Origin: an uncultured Oscillospiraceae bacterium
Lineage (GTDB): Bacteria > Bacillota > Clostridia > Oscillospirales > Oscillospiraceae
Assembly: GCA_934643765.1 (NCBI GenBank)
Contig: CAKUCT010000047.1
Span: forward strand, 1 to 11,161
DNA length: 11,161 nucleotides
Direction: 5' to 3'
Shown: piece after piece, positions 1 through 5,512 of the stretch
Position numbering within the stretch: the stretch's first letter is position 1
How the letters are laid out: each line of letters starts with the position of its first letter
Program-made: the position numbers and the translations under genes
The notes under the pieces: model-generated
What the model saw: only the letters and a program-made list of their open reading frames with translations
Told to the model about the DNA's origin: nothing
Database searches by the model: none

Positions 1-121
1 GCGCCGCGCCCGCCTGCGCACCCTGCAAAAGTGCGGCGGAGAGGGCCTGCGTTTGCCCGGTGAGGAGCGCGCTGAACAGACTTAAACATAAAAAAATAGT
101 CCAAAGTATGGTGAGCGCCAT
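1..121 (-). CDS. spmA: Probable spore maturation protein A, N-terminal fragment (cut by window edge)
   Basis: Only the first 40 codons are present; the gene continues past the left edge. The visible peptide begins MALTILWTIFLCLSLFSALL, one hydrophobic segment, followed by TGQTQALSAALLQGAQ. That pattern (membrane helix, short TG turn, then an Ala/Leu-rich amphipathic stretch of the ALSxALLxGA type) matches the start of SpmA and related nucleoside-recognition/gate-domain membrane proteins. SpmA works with SpmB in dehydration of the spore core. The start is well supported: on the minus strand a GGAGGA ribosome binding site (132-127) lies about six bases before the ATG at 121-119. The gene is divergent from the AbrB-type regulator, 152 bp away. 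The family call rests on 40 residues, so another gate-domain membrane protein is possible. Confidence 0.6.
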   Translation of the reverse strand, partial: MALTILWTIFLCLSLFSALLTGQTQALSAALLQGAQAGAA

Positions 122-239
122 AAAATTCCTCCAGAAAAAACAGTTTGTTCAAAATTTGGACATAAATGGGTGTTAAGATTAGTAACGATGAGTCGATCAC
201 TGGTTTTCTGTGTGTGCCCGGACTCGCAGGGAAGCGGCA

Positions 240-268
240 TGTAACAGAAATTTGAAATGGAGGTTACA
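240..268 (+). promoter_or_regulatory. Inverted repeat around the ribosome binding site of the AbrB-type gene
   Basis: TGTAAC at 240-245 and GTTACA at 263-268 are exact inverted copies separated by 17 bases that include most of the GGAGG site (259-263) used by the ATG at 274. The same arms also form a near-direct repeat (GTAACAGAAA, then GTTACAGAAA). It could be a protein dyad, for instance autoregulation by the AbrB-type product, or a weak RNA hairpin over the ribosome binding site. Six-base arms can arise by chance. I could not pick a convincing -35/-10 pair in the 152-bp divergent region. Confidence 0.25.
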
Positions 269-273
269 GAAAG

Positions 274-516
274 ATGAAATCGACAGGAATTGTCAGAAAA
301 GTGGATGAGCTGGGGCGGATCGTTCTGCCGATAGAGCTTCGCCGGACGTTGGACATTGCAGAAAAGGACTCGATTGAAATTTATGTGGACGGTTCGTCGA
401 TCATTCTGAAAAAGTATGAGCCGACCTGCGTGTTCTGCGGCGACGCGAAGAACATCACGGTCTACAAGGGCAAGAATGTCTGCGCCAACTGCATCAAGGA
501 GCTCAAGAAGGCTTAA
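274..516 (+). CDS. AbrB/SpoVT-type transition-state regulator with C-terminal zinc-ribbon motif
   Basis: This is an 80-residue DNA-binding protein. Residues 1-47 form a SpoVT/AbrB swapped-hairpin domain: it opens MKSTGIVRKVDELGRIVLPI, the hallmark of the family, and continues ELRRTLDI and a DSIEIYVDG strand. Such proteins bind AT-rich promoter DNA as dimers or tetramers and repress stationary-phase and sporulation genes. After the domain come two CxxC pairs, C52-C55 and C70-C73, spaced like a small zinc ribbon; classical AbrB lacks this tail. The ATG at 274 has a GGAGG site ten bases upstream (259-263), a rather long spacing. The gene appears monocistronic, with a strong terminator 31 bp after its stop, and is divergent from the probable spmA. 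The target genes are unknown, and control of the divergent sporulation gene is inference. Confidence 0.88.
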   Translation: MKSTGIVRKVDELGRIVLPIELRRTLDIAEKDSIEIYVDGSSIILKKYEPTCVFCGDAKNITVYKGKNVCANCIKELKKA

Positions 517-547
517 GACGACAGCGCAATCCAAAAATACCGTACAG

Positions 548-584
548 CCAGCTGCAGAGAAATTTTTGCGGCTGGTTTTTGTAC
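548..584 (+). terminator. Rho-independent terminator after the AbrB-type gene
   Basis: A 12-bp stem (CCAGCTGCAGAG at 548-559 with TTTTGCGGCTGG at 564-575, three G-U pairs) closes on an AAAT loop and is followed directly by TTTTTGTACTTTT. It lies 31 bp past the stop codon and separates the regulator from the following operon. Confidence 0.85.
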
Positions 585-624
585 TTTTCTGCGGAAAGTT
601 CACAAAGTGTTTGCTTTTCTGAAC

Positions 625-653
625 TGGTCAGGCAGGGGGATTTCTGGTAAAAT
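625..653 (+). promoter_or_regulatory. Sigma-A-type promoter for the DUF1538-PII operon
   Basis: TGGTCA (625-630, 4 of 6 matches to the -35 consensus) is followed after 17 bp by TAAAAT (648-653, 5 of 6). A TG at 645-646 makes it an extended -10. Transcription would start near 660, about 23 bases before the preferred start codon. An imperfect dyad (CTGAACTGGTCAG, 619-631) overlaps the -35 box and could be an operator, though it is short. Confidence 0.6.
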
Positions 654-682
654 GATAGAAAAAGATTGAAGGGAGTATGTGT

Positions 683-2206
683 TTGAGACAAAAGGTTTTG
701 GCGGAAAAGCTCAAAGAGGCAGCGGCGTCCGTTCTGCCGGTGACGGCGATTGTGGCGGTGCTGTGTCTGGTGCTGGTGCCGGTGGATGTGGGGCTGATGC
801 TTTCGTTTCTGCTGGGTTCGGGCCTTCTGGTTCTGGGTATGGGCCTTTTTACGCTGGGCGCGGAGCTTTCGATGTCCCGCATCGGCAATCTGATCGGCGC
901 GAAGATGACAAAATCCAGAAATCTTCCGTTTGTGCTGCTGATCAGCTTCCTGCTCGGCGTGGCAATTACCATGGCGGAGCCCGATCTGCAGGTGCTGGCG
1001 ACGAATGTGCCGGCGATTGACAAGACGGTCCTGATTGTGACGGTTTCGGTTGGCGTGGGCCTTTTTTTGATGCTGTGCATGGCAAGAATTCTGTTTTCCA
1101 TTTCTTTGCAGCTGCTGCTGATTGTGTTTTACGCGGTCTTGTTTGTGGGGGCATTTTTGTCGGACGCGGGATTTTTGTCCGTTGCGTTTGACTCCGGCGG
1201 CGTGACGACGGGGCCGATGACGGTGCCGTTTATCATGGCGCTGGGCGTCGGCGTTGCGTCCATCCGAAGCGACGAAAACGCCAAGGCAGACAGCTTCGGC
1301 CTCGTGGCGCTGTGCTCGATCGGGCCGGTGCTGGCGGTGATGCTGCTCGGCGCCATCTATCCCACGGACACGGCTGTGGATGTCGGCATGGTGGTGCGCG
1401 GGATTCAGACGAGCGTTGAGCTGGGCGCCGACTATCTTGGGAGCTTCCCGACCTATCTTGCAGAGGTCGCGATGGCGCTTCTGCCGATTTTCGTATTTTT
1501 CCTGCTGTTTCAGGTGTTTTCCCTGCACCTGCGGAAGCTGCCGCTGACAAGAATCATGGTCGGCATCGGCTATACGTTTGTAGGGCTGGTGCTGTTTCTG
1601 ACGGGCGTGAACGTCGGCTTTTCGCCGCTGGGCTATGTGCTGGGCAGCGAGCTTGTCTCCGGCGGGCACGCGGCGCTGCTCGTTCCGCTGGCGATGCTGC
1701 TTGGCTGGTTCATCATCGACGCCGAGCCCGCGGTTCATATTCTCAACAAACAGGTCGAGGAGCTGACCTCCGGTGCGATCTCTGCAAAGGCGATGGGCCT
1801 GAGCCTGTCGATTGCCGTGGCGCTGGCAAACGGTCTGGCGATGATCCGCGTTCTGACAGGACTTCCGATTCTGTATTTCCTGCTGCCGGGCTACGCCGTG
1901 GCGCTGGGGCTGAGCTTTTTCGTCCCGCGCACATTTACGGCCATCGCCTTTGACTCCGGCGGCGTTGCCTCCGGGCCCCTGACGGCGACATTTATGCTGC
2001 CGCTGGCGATGGGCGCCTGCACGGCGCTGGGCGGCAATGTGATGACGGATGCGTTTGGCCTTGTAGCGCTGGTGGCGATGATGCCGCTGATTACGGTGCA
2101 AGTGATGGGCGGCATTTATGTGATGAAATCCCGCCGGAAAAAGCCTGCCCCGGCTTTGCCGGACTTCGGGGAGAATGAAATTATTGAGCTGTGGGAGGCG
2201 GTATGA
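683..2206 (+). CDS. Fused double-DUF1538 membrane transporter (UmpAB-like)
   Basis: A 507-residue, very hydrophobic integral membrane protein with many predicted helices. It is an internal duplication: AFDSGGVTTGPMTVPFIMAL (from about residue 168) recurs as AFDSGGVASGPLTATFMLPL (about 422), and DSFGLVALCSIGP (about 203) recurs as DAFGLVALVAMMP (about 456), each about 254 residues apart. These motifs identify the DUF1538 family. Separately encoded DUF1538 proteins (UmpA and UmpB) have been reported as a two-component Na+(K+)/H+ antiporter in a Halomonas; here both halves lie in one chain. The substrate in this organism is unknown. The start is taken as TTG at 683 because GGGAG (671-675) sits seven bases before it; the in-frame ATG at 677 is one base from that site. 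The gene overlaps the PII-like gene by ATGA, so translation is probably coupled. Confidence 0.85.
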   Translation: MRQKVLAEKLKEAAASVLPVTAIVAVLCLVLVPVDVGLMLSFLLGSGLLVLGMGLFTLGAELSMSRIGNLIGAKMTKSRNLPFVLLISFLLGVAITMAEPDLQVLATNVPAIDKTVLIVTVSVGVGLFLMLCMARILFSISLQLLLIVFYAVLFVGAFLSDAGFLSVAFDSGGVTTGPMTVPFIMALGVGVASIRSDENAKADSFGLVALCSIGPVLAVMLLGAIYPTDTAVDVGMVVRGIQTSVELGADYLGSFPTYLAEVAMALLPIFVFFLLFQVFSLHLRKLPLTRIMVGIGYTFVGLVLFLTGVNVGFSPLGYVLGSELVSGGHAALLVPLAMLLGWFIIDAEPAVHILNKQVEELTSGAISAKAMGLSLSIAVALANGLAMIRVLTGLPILYFLLPGYAVALGLSFFVPRTFTAIAFDSGGVASGPLTATFMLPLAMGACTALGGNVMTDAFGLVALVAMMPLITVQVMGGIYVMKSRRKKPAPALPDFGENEIIELWEAV

Positions 2207-2874
2207 TGGAGCTGTATTATATTATTGCGATTACAGACCGCGACCGGGCCGATACCATGGCTGCCATTTATCAGAGCTCCGGCGGCGGGCTGGTGCTGAC
2301 GAAGCTAGGCCGGGGCACGGCGACGGGTGAGCATCTGTCGGTCTACGGTCTGGACGCGACAGAAAAGGCGATTATCAGCACCTTTGCCGGCGCGGAGCAG
2401 ACCACGCAGATTTTCAAGGCGGCCAAGCGGAAACTGTTTCTGGACATTCCGGGAAACGGCGTGATGATGGCCGTGCCGCTCAAGAGTGTGGCGGGCGGAA
2501 AAACACTCGGATATCTGACCGATACAGCGCAGACGGGAGGGAGGCCCACAATGGATTTTGCACATGAACTGATTATGGTGATTCTGAATGAAGGCTATTC
2601 CGACACCGTCATGGACGCTGCGCGCAGCGCGGGCGCGGGCGGCGGAACGGTGCTGCACGCAAAGGGAACCGGCAAGGCCCGGGCGGAGAAATTCTTCGGC
2701 GTGAGCCTGGCGGATGAAAAGGACATTGTGTACATCGTCGCGCACGCGGATGAGAAGGCGGCCATCATGCAGGCCATCTCGGAGCACGCGGGCCCCGGCA
2801 CGCGGGCGGGCGCGATCTGCTTCTCGCTGCCGATTTCCCGTGTCGCGGGTCTCAGAGAACGGGAAGAGACATAA
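2203..2874 (+). CDS. Tandem PII-like signalling protein (two fused PII domains)
   Basis: A soluble 223-residue protein, about twice the length of an ordinary PII protein (~112). The first PII-like domain spans about residues 3-105 and the second about 120-217. The halves align: LTKLGRGTATGEHLSVYGLD with TEKAIIST, against LHAKGTGKARAEKFFGVSLA with DEKDIVYI. The second contains the GTGxxxAEKFFG-type segment of PII-related proteins at the T-loop base, then DEKAAIMQAI and a C-terminal RAGAICFSLPISRVAGL strand. PII proteins are trimers that bind ATP/ADP and often 2-oxoglutarate or another small molecule, and act by docking the T-loop on a target, frequently a neighbouring transporter. The start overlaps the transporter stop as ATGA; GGAGG (2193-2197) lies five bases upstream, and the adjacent ATG at 2206 is also possible. 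The upstream neighbour is the obvious candidate partner. The effector cannot be read from sequence. Confidence 0.82.
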   Translation: MMELYYIIAITDRDRADTMAAIYQSSGGGLVLTKLGRGTATGEHLSVYGLDATEKAIISTFAGAEQTTQIFKAAKRKLFLDIPGNGVMMAVPLKSVAGGKTLGYLTDTAQTGGRPTMDFAHELIMVILNEGYSDTVMDAARSAGAGGGTVLHAKGTGKARAEKFFGVSLADEKDIVYIVAHADEKAAIMQAISEHAGPGTRAGAICFSLPISRVAGLREREET

Positions 2875-2875
2875 T

Positions 2876-2916
2876 AATGCCCGGCAGTTCTTCTGAACTG
2901 CCGGGCGTTTATTATA
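2876..2916. terminator. Bidirectional terminator between convergent genes
   Basis: A perfect 12-bp stem, GCCCGGCAGTTC (2879-2890) with GAACTGCCGGGC (2895-2906), closes on a TTCT tetraloop. It can be extended by A-T and G-T pairs. T-rich sequence follows on both strands (GTTTATTATAT on plus, ATTATTATG on minus). It starts two bases after the PII-like gene's stop and lies 60 bp beyond the end of the minus-strand peptidase gene, so it probably serves both. Confidence 0.85.
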
Positions 2917-2968
2917 TAGTAAAATGGCGCATAGGGCCTGATGCACGCAAGCGGCATCTGCGGGCGTG

Positions 2969-3661
2969 TTACAGATATGTATGTTCGTTGAGCTGCCGGC
3001 GCACGGCCGGCCAATCGGGGAACACGCGCGTCAGAAATGCCTTGAAATCCGCGCCGTGGCCCGGATAGCGCAGATGGGTCAGCTCGTGGGCAATCACATA
3101 GTCCAGGCAGACAGGCGGCTGCTTGACAAGCTGCAGATTCAGCCAGATTTTCTTTGTGGCTGTGTTGCACGTGCCCCAGCGGGTTTTCATATTCTTGATC
3201 TGCCAGCCGGAGCAGAACAGCTGCAGCCGCTTCTCCCAAACAGGAAGGCGCGAGGCGATTTGCGCGCGCAGCTGCGCGCGGTACCATTCGTTGAGCAGCG
3301 TCTCGCGCTGCGCGCTGGTATCGCCGGGGCGAAGGTGCAGGATGATCTGCGTGTCTGTCAGACTGACGATTCTTGCGCGCTGCGCGCTCTGCAGCTGCAG
3401 ACGGTAGGTTTCTCCCCAGAGATACACGCACTGTCCGTCGGAAAAATCGGGTGCGGTGACGGCCGGACGGGCGGCAAGTTTCGTCTGCTGCAGGGCAATC
3501 CAGTCGCGCTTTTCCAGCACGAAACGCTCAATATAGGCGCGCGGCATATGGTTCGGTGCTGTAACCTGCACGCGCCCGTCGGGCGGCAGGACGCGAAGGT
3601 GCATGTTTTTGATGGATTTTCTGAGAATCGTGACCGGTACTCCGCCGATAAGCTGCAGCAT
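2969..3661 (-). CDS. YgjP-type zinc metallopeptidase (DUF45, M48-like)
   Basis: A 230-residue protein of the YgjP/WLM superfamily of small soluble zinc peptidases. The active site is HELTH (192-196) followed by GHGADF, whose H202 is the likely third zinc ligand and E193 the catalytic base. The family-typical RWGTC block (161-165) precedes it, and the N-terminal half carries the ILRKSIKNMHLRVLPPDG and WIALQQ segments common to YgjP. No signal peptide or membrane helix is visible, so it is probably cytoplasmic. Substrates of this family are poorly known. I prefer the ATG at 3661-3659, with GGAG six bases upstream and a length matching the family. An ATG at 3673 lacks a ribosome binding site, and a longer frame to 3778 adds non-conserved sequence running through the promoter. 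It is transcribed alone, divergently from the glycosyltransferase. Confidence 0.85.
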   Translation of the reverse strand: MLQLIGGVPVTILRKSIKNMHLRVLPPDGRVQVTAPNHMPRAYIERFVLEKRDWIALQQTKLAARPAVTAPDFSDGQCVYLWGETYRLQLQSAQRARIVSLTDTQIILHLRPGDTSAQRETLLNEWYRAQLRAQIASRLPVWEKRLQLFCSGWQIKNMKTRWGTCNTATKKIWLNLQLVKQPPVCLDYVIAHELTHLRYPGHGADFKAFLTRVFPDWPAVRRQLNEHTYL

Positions 3662-3691
3662 AAGCTTCTCCATTCTGATGGGGATGGTGCT

Positions 3692-3720
3692 ATTATCGCC
3701 CGGATGTGCCCAGAAATCAA
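3692..3720 (-). promoter_or_regulatory. Promoter of the YgjP-type peptidase gene
   Basis: On the minus strand TTGATT (3720-3715) and GATAAT (3697-3692) are separated by exactly 17 bp, matching the sigma-A consensus at 4 and 5 of 6 positions. The predicted start near 3685 gives a leader of about 24 bases that contains the GGAG site. This also supports the translation start at 3661 over longer alternatives. Confidence 0.6.
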
Positions 3721-3733
3721 GAAGTATTTTCCA

Positions 3734-3769
3734 GGAAGCTTCCCGGCAGTTTGGGGCTTCCCTTTTCTT
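3734..3769 (+). terminator. Terminator-like hairpin just upstream of the glycosyltransferase promoter
   Basis: GGAAGC (3734-3739) pairs with GCTTCC (3756-3761) and CCC (3742-3744) with GGG (3753-3755), with a two-base bulge and an eight-base loop, followed by CTTTTCTT. It has the shape of an intrinsic terminator on the plus strand, yet no plus-strand gene lies between 2874 and here. It may shield the downstream promoter, terminate a transcript antisense to the peptidase, or be fortuitous. Confidence 0.35.
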
Positions 3770-3780
3770 ATGCGGCAAGT

Positions 3781-3786
3781 TATAAT
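3781..3786 (+). promoter_or_regulatory. Probable -10 element of the glycosyltransferase gene
   Basis: A perfect TATAAT at 3781-3786 lies 52 bp before the start codon. The hexamer 17 bp upstream (TTCCCT, 3758-3763) is a poor -35 match, so the promoter may need an activator or be weak. The start of transcription would fall near 3793. Confidence 0.5.
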
Positions 3787-3799
3787 ATTATTAAAAAAA

Positions 3800-3813
3800 G
3801 CGTCAGCTGACGC
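3800..3813. promoter_or_regulatory. Perfect 14-bp palindrome in the glycosyltransferase leader (candidate operator)
   Basis: GCGTCAGCTGACGC is its own exact reverse complement. It lies just after the predicted transcription start and 13 bases before the AAGGAGG site. It is flanked by seven A upstream and six A downstream, so on the minus strand it also resembles a short stem followed by T7. The position fits a repressor site at about +7 to +20; an RNA hairpin in the 5' leader is the alternative. Confidence 0.45.
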
Positions 3814-3838
3814 AAAAAACAGACCCAAGGAGGTTTTT

Positions 3839-5146
3839 ATGGAGCAGCGCAGAATCTGCCTGATCAACGACTCGTTTCCGCCGGTGACAGACGGCGTTGC
3901 AAACGCAGTTGTCAACTATGCAAAAATTCTGACCGAAAGCGGCCAGGCCGCGACGGTTGTGACCCCGGCCTATCCGGACGCGGACGATACAAAGCTGGAA
4001 TTTCCCGTGGTGCGCTATCCGAGCATCGATCTGACAAAGCTGGTGGGCTATCACGCCGGACTTCCGTTTTCCAGCCAGACGCTTGAGACGCTGGAGCAGA
4101 AGAACTTTGATCTAATTCACTGCCACTGCCCGGTGACGTCTGCGATGCTGGCAAGAGCCCTGCGCGACCGGATCCATGTGCCGCTGGTCTTTACGTATCA
4201 TACAAAGTTTGATATTGATATTGCGAACGCTATCAAGGGGAAATTCCTGCAGGAAGAGGCAAAGCGCGTGCTGGTGGACAATATCACGGCCTGCGACGAG
4301 GTCTGGACAGTCAGCCACGGCGCGGGCGAAAATCTCCGGGGCCTTGGCTACCAGGGGGATTATCTGGTCATGCCGAACGGCGTTGACTTCCCGAAGGGCC
4401 GCGTGGATGAGCAGACGGTGCGCGAGGTCACAAAGGACTTTGACCTTCCCGACGGCGTGCCGGTGTTCCTCTTTGTCGGGCGCATGATGTGGTACAAGGG
4501 GTTGCGCATCATTTTAGACGCCTTGCAGACGCTCAAGCAGCAGGGCCAGGCGTTCCGGATGGTCTTTGTCGGAAACGGCGCGGACCGCGAGGAGGTCATG
4601 GCCTACAGTGAGAAGCTTGGCCTGACGGACCGCGTGTTCTTTACAGCCCCGGCCTACGACCGCAATGTCATCCGGAGCTGGTACTGCCGGGCGGATCTGT
4701 TCTTGTTCCCGTCGACGTTTGATACCAACGGCCTTGTCGTCCGCGAGGCGGCGGCCTGCGGGCTTGGAAGCGTGCTGGTGCGCGGCAGCTGCGCGGCGGA
4801 GAACATCCGCGACGGCGAGAGCGGGTTCCTGATTGAGGAGAACGCCGCGTCCATGGCGCAGAAGCTGGCCGAGCTCTGCAAAGCGCCGGAGGCGATCCGG
4901 CGCGTGGGCCGCACGGCACAGGAGGAAATTTATATCTCCTGGCACGACGCGGTTGGCCACGCGCAGCAGCGCTATGAGGTCGTGCTGGAGAATTTCAGAC
5001 GCGGCAAGTATCCGCAGCACAACCGGCAGAGCGACGAAGCGTTCCACGCGATTTCGTCTTATCTCAGTGCCGTGGGCCGTGGACAGCAGTATTTCAGAAC
5101 GCACATCGGATCGCGTCTGGAGGAGTTGTCGGACCGGTTCCTGTAA
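3839..5146 (+). CDS. Family 4 glycosyltransferase (GT-B fold), possibly glycolipid-forming
   Basis: A 435-residue cytoplasmic or membrane-associated retaining glycosyltransferase that would move a sugar from a nucleotide-sugar donor. The N-terminal Rossmann domain (about 1-175) begins RRICLINDSFPPVTDGVANA, the glycine-rich acceptor-side loop of GT4 enzymes, and contains DLIHCHCP (91-98) and FTYHTKFD (118-125). The donor domain follows: MPNGVDF (178-184), FVGRMMWYKG (212-221, with R215 and K220 the expected phosphate-binding residues), VFVGNG and FPSTFDTNGLVVREA (290-304). The last is the EX7E motif with Asp295 replacing the first Glu and E303 kept. Overall pattern resembles diacylglycerol glucosyltransferases and related GT4 enzymes; substrate specificity is inference. 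A strong AAGGAGG site (3827-3833) five bases before the ATG fixes the start; the open frame further upstream is only antisense to the peptidase gene. Confidence 0.87.
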   Translation: MEQRRICLINDSFPPVTDGVANAVVNYAKILTESGQAATVVTPAYPDADDTKLEFPVVRYPSIDLTKLVGYHAGLPFSSQTLETLEQKNFDLIHCHCPVTSAMLARALRDRIHVPLVFTYHTKFDIDIANAIKGKFLQEEAKRVLVDNITACDEVWTVSHGAGENLRGLGYQGDYLVMPNGVDFPKGRVDEQTVREVTKDFDLPDGVPVFLFVGRMMWYKGLRIILDALQTLKQQGQAFRMVFVGNGADREEVMAYSEKLGLTDRVFFTAPAYDRNVIRSWYCRADLFLFPSTFDTNGLVVREAAACGLGSVLVRGSCAAENIRDGESGFLIEENAASMAQKLAELCKAPEAIRRVGRTAQEEIYISWHDAVGHAQQRYEVVLENFRRGKYPQHNRQSDEAFHAISSYLSAVGRGQQYFRTHIGSRLEELSDRFL

Positions 5147-5233
5147 GGGAAATCTGGGAAATACGGGAAAATGAACAAAAAATTCATGGCATTTTATAAA
5201 TATTTAATAAATGGCCGCTATCTTTTTTAATAC

Positions 5234-5277
5234 TCGCTTGCTAAGATAATCCTGCAAGAAGCGATACAATCTTTTTT
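5234..5277 (+). terminator. Candidate terminator of the glycosyltransferase gene
   Basis: TCG plus CTTGC (5234-5241) can pair with GCAAG plus CGA (5254-5264, with a three-base AAG bulge), followed by TACAATCTTTTTT (5265-5277). The stem is imperfect with a 12-base loop, so this is a weaker candidate than the hairpin at 5305. Confidence 0.35.
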
Positions 5278-5304
5278 CATTTTCCTCTCTTTTTTAAATA
5301 GAAG

Positions 5305-5343
5305 CCCGTAAGCAAGCCGGTCACTTGCTTACGGGTTTTCTTT
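5305..5343 (+). terminator. Strong intrinsic terminator downstream of the glycosyltransferase gene
   Basis: CCCGTAAGCAAG (5305-5316) and CTTGCTTACGGG (5324-5335) form a perfect 12-bp stem with a seven-base loop, extendable by A-T pairs, followed by TTTTCTTT. It lies 158 bp after the glycosyltransferase stop, unusually far, which leaves room for a long 3' UTR or a small separate transcript. Confidence 0.8.
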
Positions 5344-5344
5344 A

Positions 5345-5423
5345 TTGGCAAAGAACGTTCGTTTTTTGCCAAAGGGGCTGCGCGCCGAACCGCGCGTTTT
5401 TCACCAGCGAAGCTGATGAAAAA
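5345..5423. repeat. Cluster of three consecutive hairpins in the gap before smc
   Basis: Three inverted repeats follow one another. First, TTGGCAAAGAAC (5345-5356) pairs with GTTTTTTGCCAA (5361-5372) over 12 positions with one G-U pair and a GTTC loop. Second, GCGCG (5380-5384) pairs with CGCGC (5391-5395). Third, TTTTTCA-CAGC (5397-5408) pairs with GCTG-TGAAAAA (5412-5423) with one mismatch and a GAA loop. No open reading frame explains them. They could be the 3' part of a small RNA, stacked terminators facing either direction, or a dispersed palindromic repeat of this genome. I do not recognise a known riboswitch or RNA family. Confidence 0.45.
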
Positions 5424-5450
5424 CAATTTTTGAAGGAAATGGGGTTGTGG

Positions 5451-5497
5451 TTGCAATTAGGTGAAAAAGTTGATAAAATAACTCGATAGTATATAAT
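5451..5497 (+). promoter_or_regulatory. Two overlapping promoters for smc
   Basis: The upstream promoter is TTGCAA (5451-5456), 17 bp, TAAAAT (5474-5479), predicting a start near 5486 and a leader that includes the AGAGG site. The downstream promoter is TTGATA (5470-5475), 16 bp, TATAAT (5492-5497). It is closer to consensus but predicts a start near 5504, inside or after the ribosome binding site. The first -10 and second -35 share bases, so the two would compete for polymerase. Confidence 0.55.
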
Positions 5498-5512
5498 CAG
5501 AGAGGTATGCGC

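Noticed and set aside
82..603. 173-residue minus-strand open frame
   Set aside because: It is antisense to the AbrB-type gene and crosses its terminator; it shows no family features. The true minus-strand gene here starts at 121 in a different frame.
503..2101. 532-residue minus-strand open frame
   Set aside because: It is antisense to the DUF1538 gene and the region before it; its composition is His/Gln/Arg-rich low complexity with no domain, as expected of a GC-rich shadow frame.
2966..3838. N-terminal 291-codon extension of the glycosyltransferase frame
   Set aside because: It is antisense to the peptidase gene, runs across that gene's promoter and the glycosyltransferase -10 box, and lies upstream of a strong AAGGAGG site and a family-typical start at 3839.
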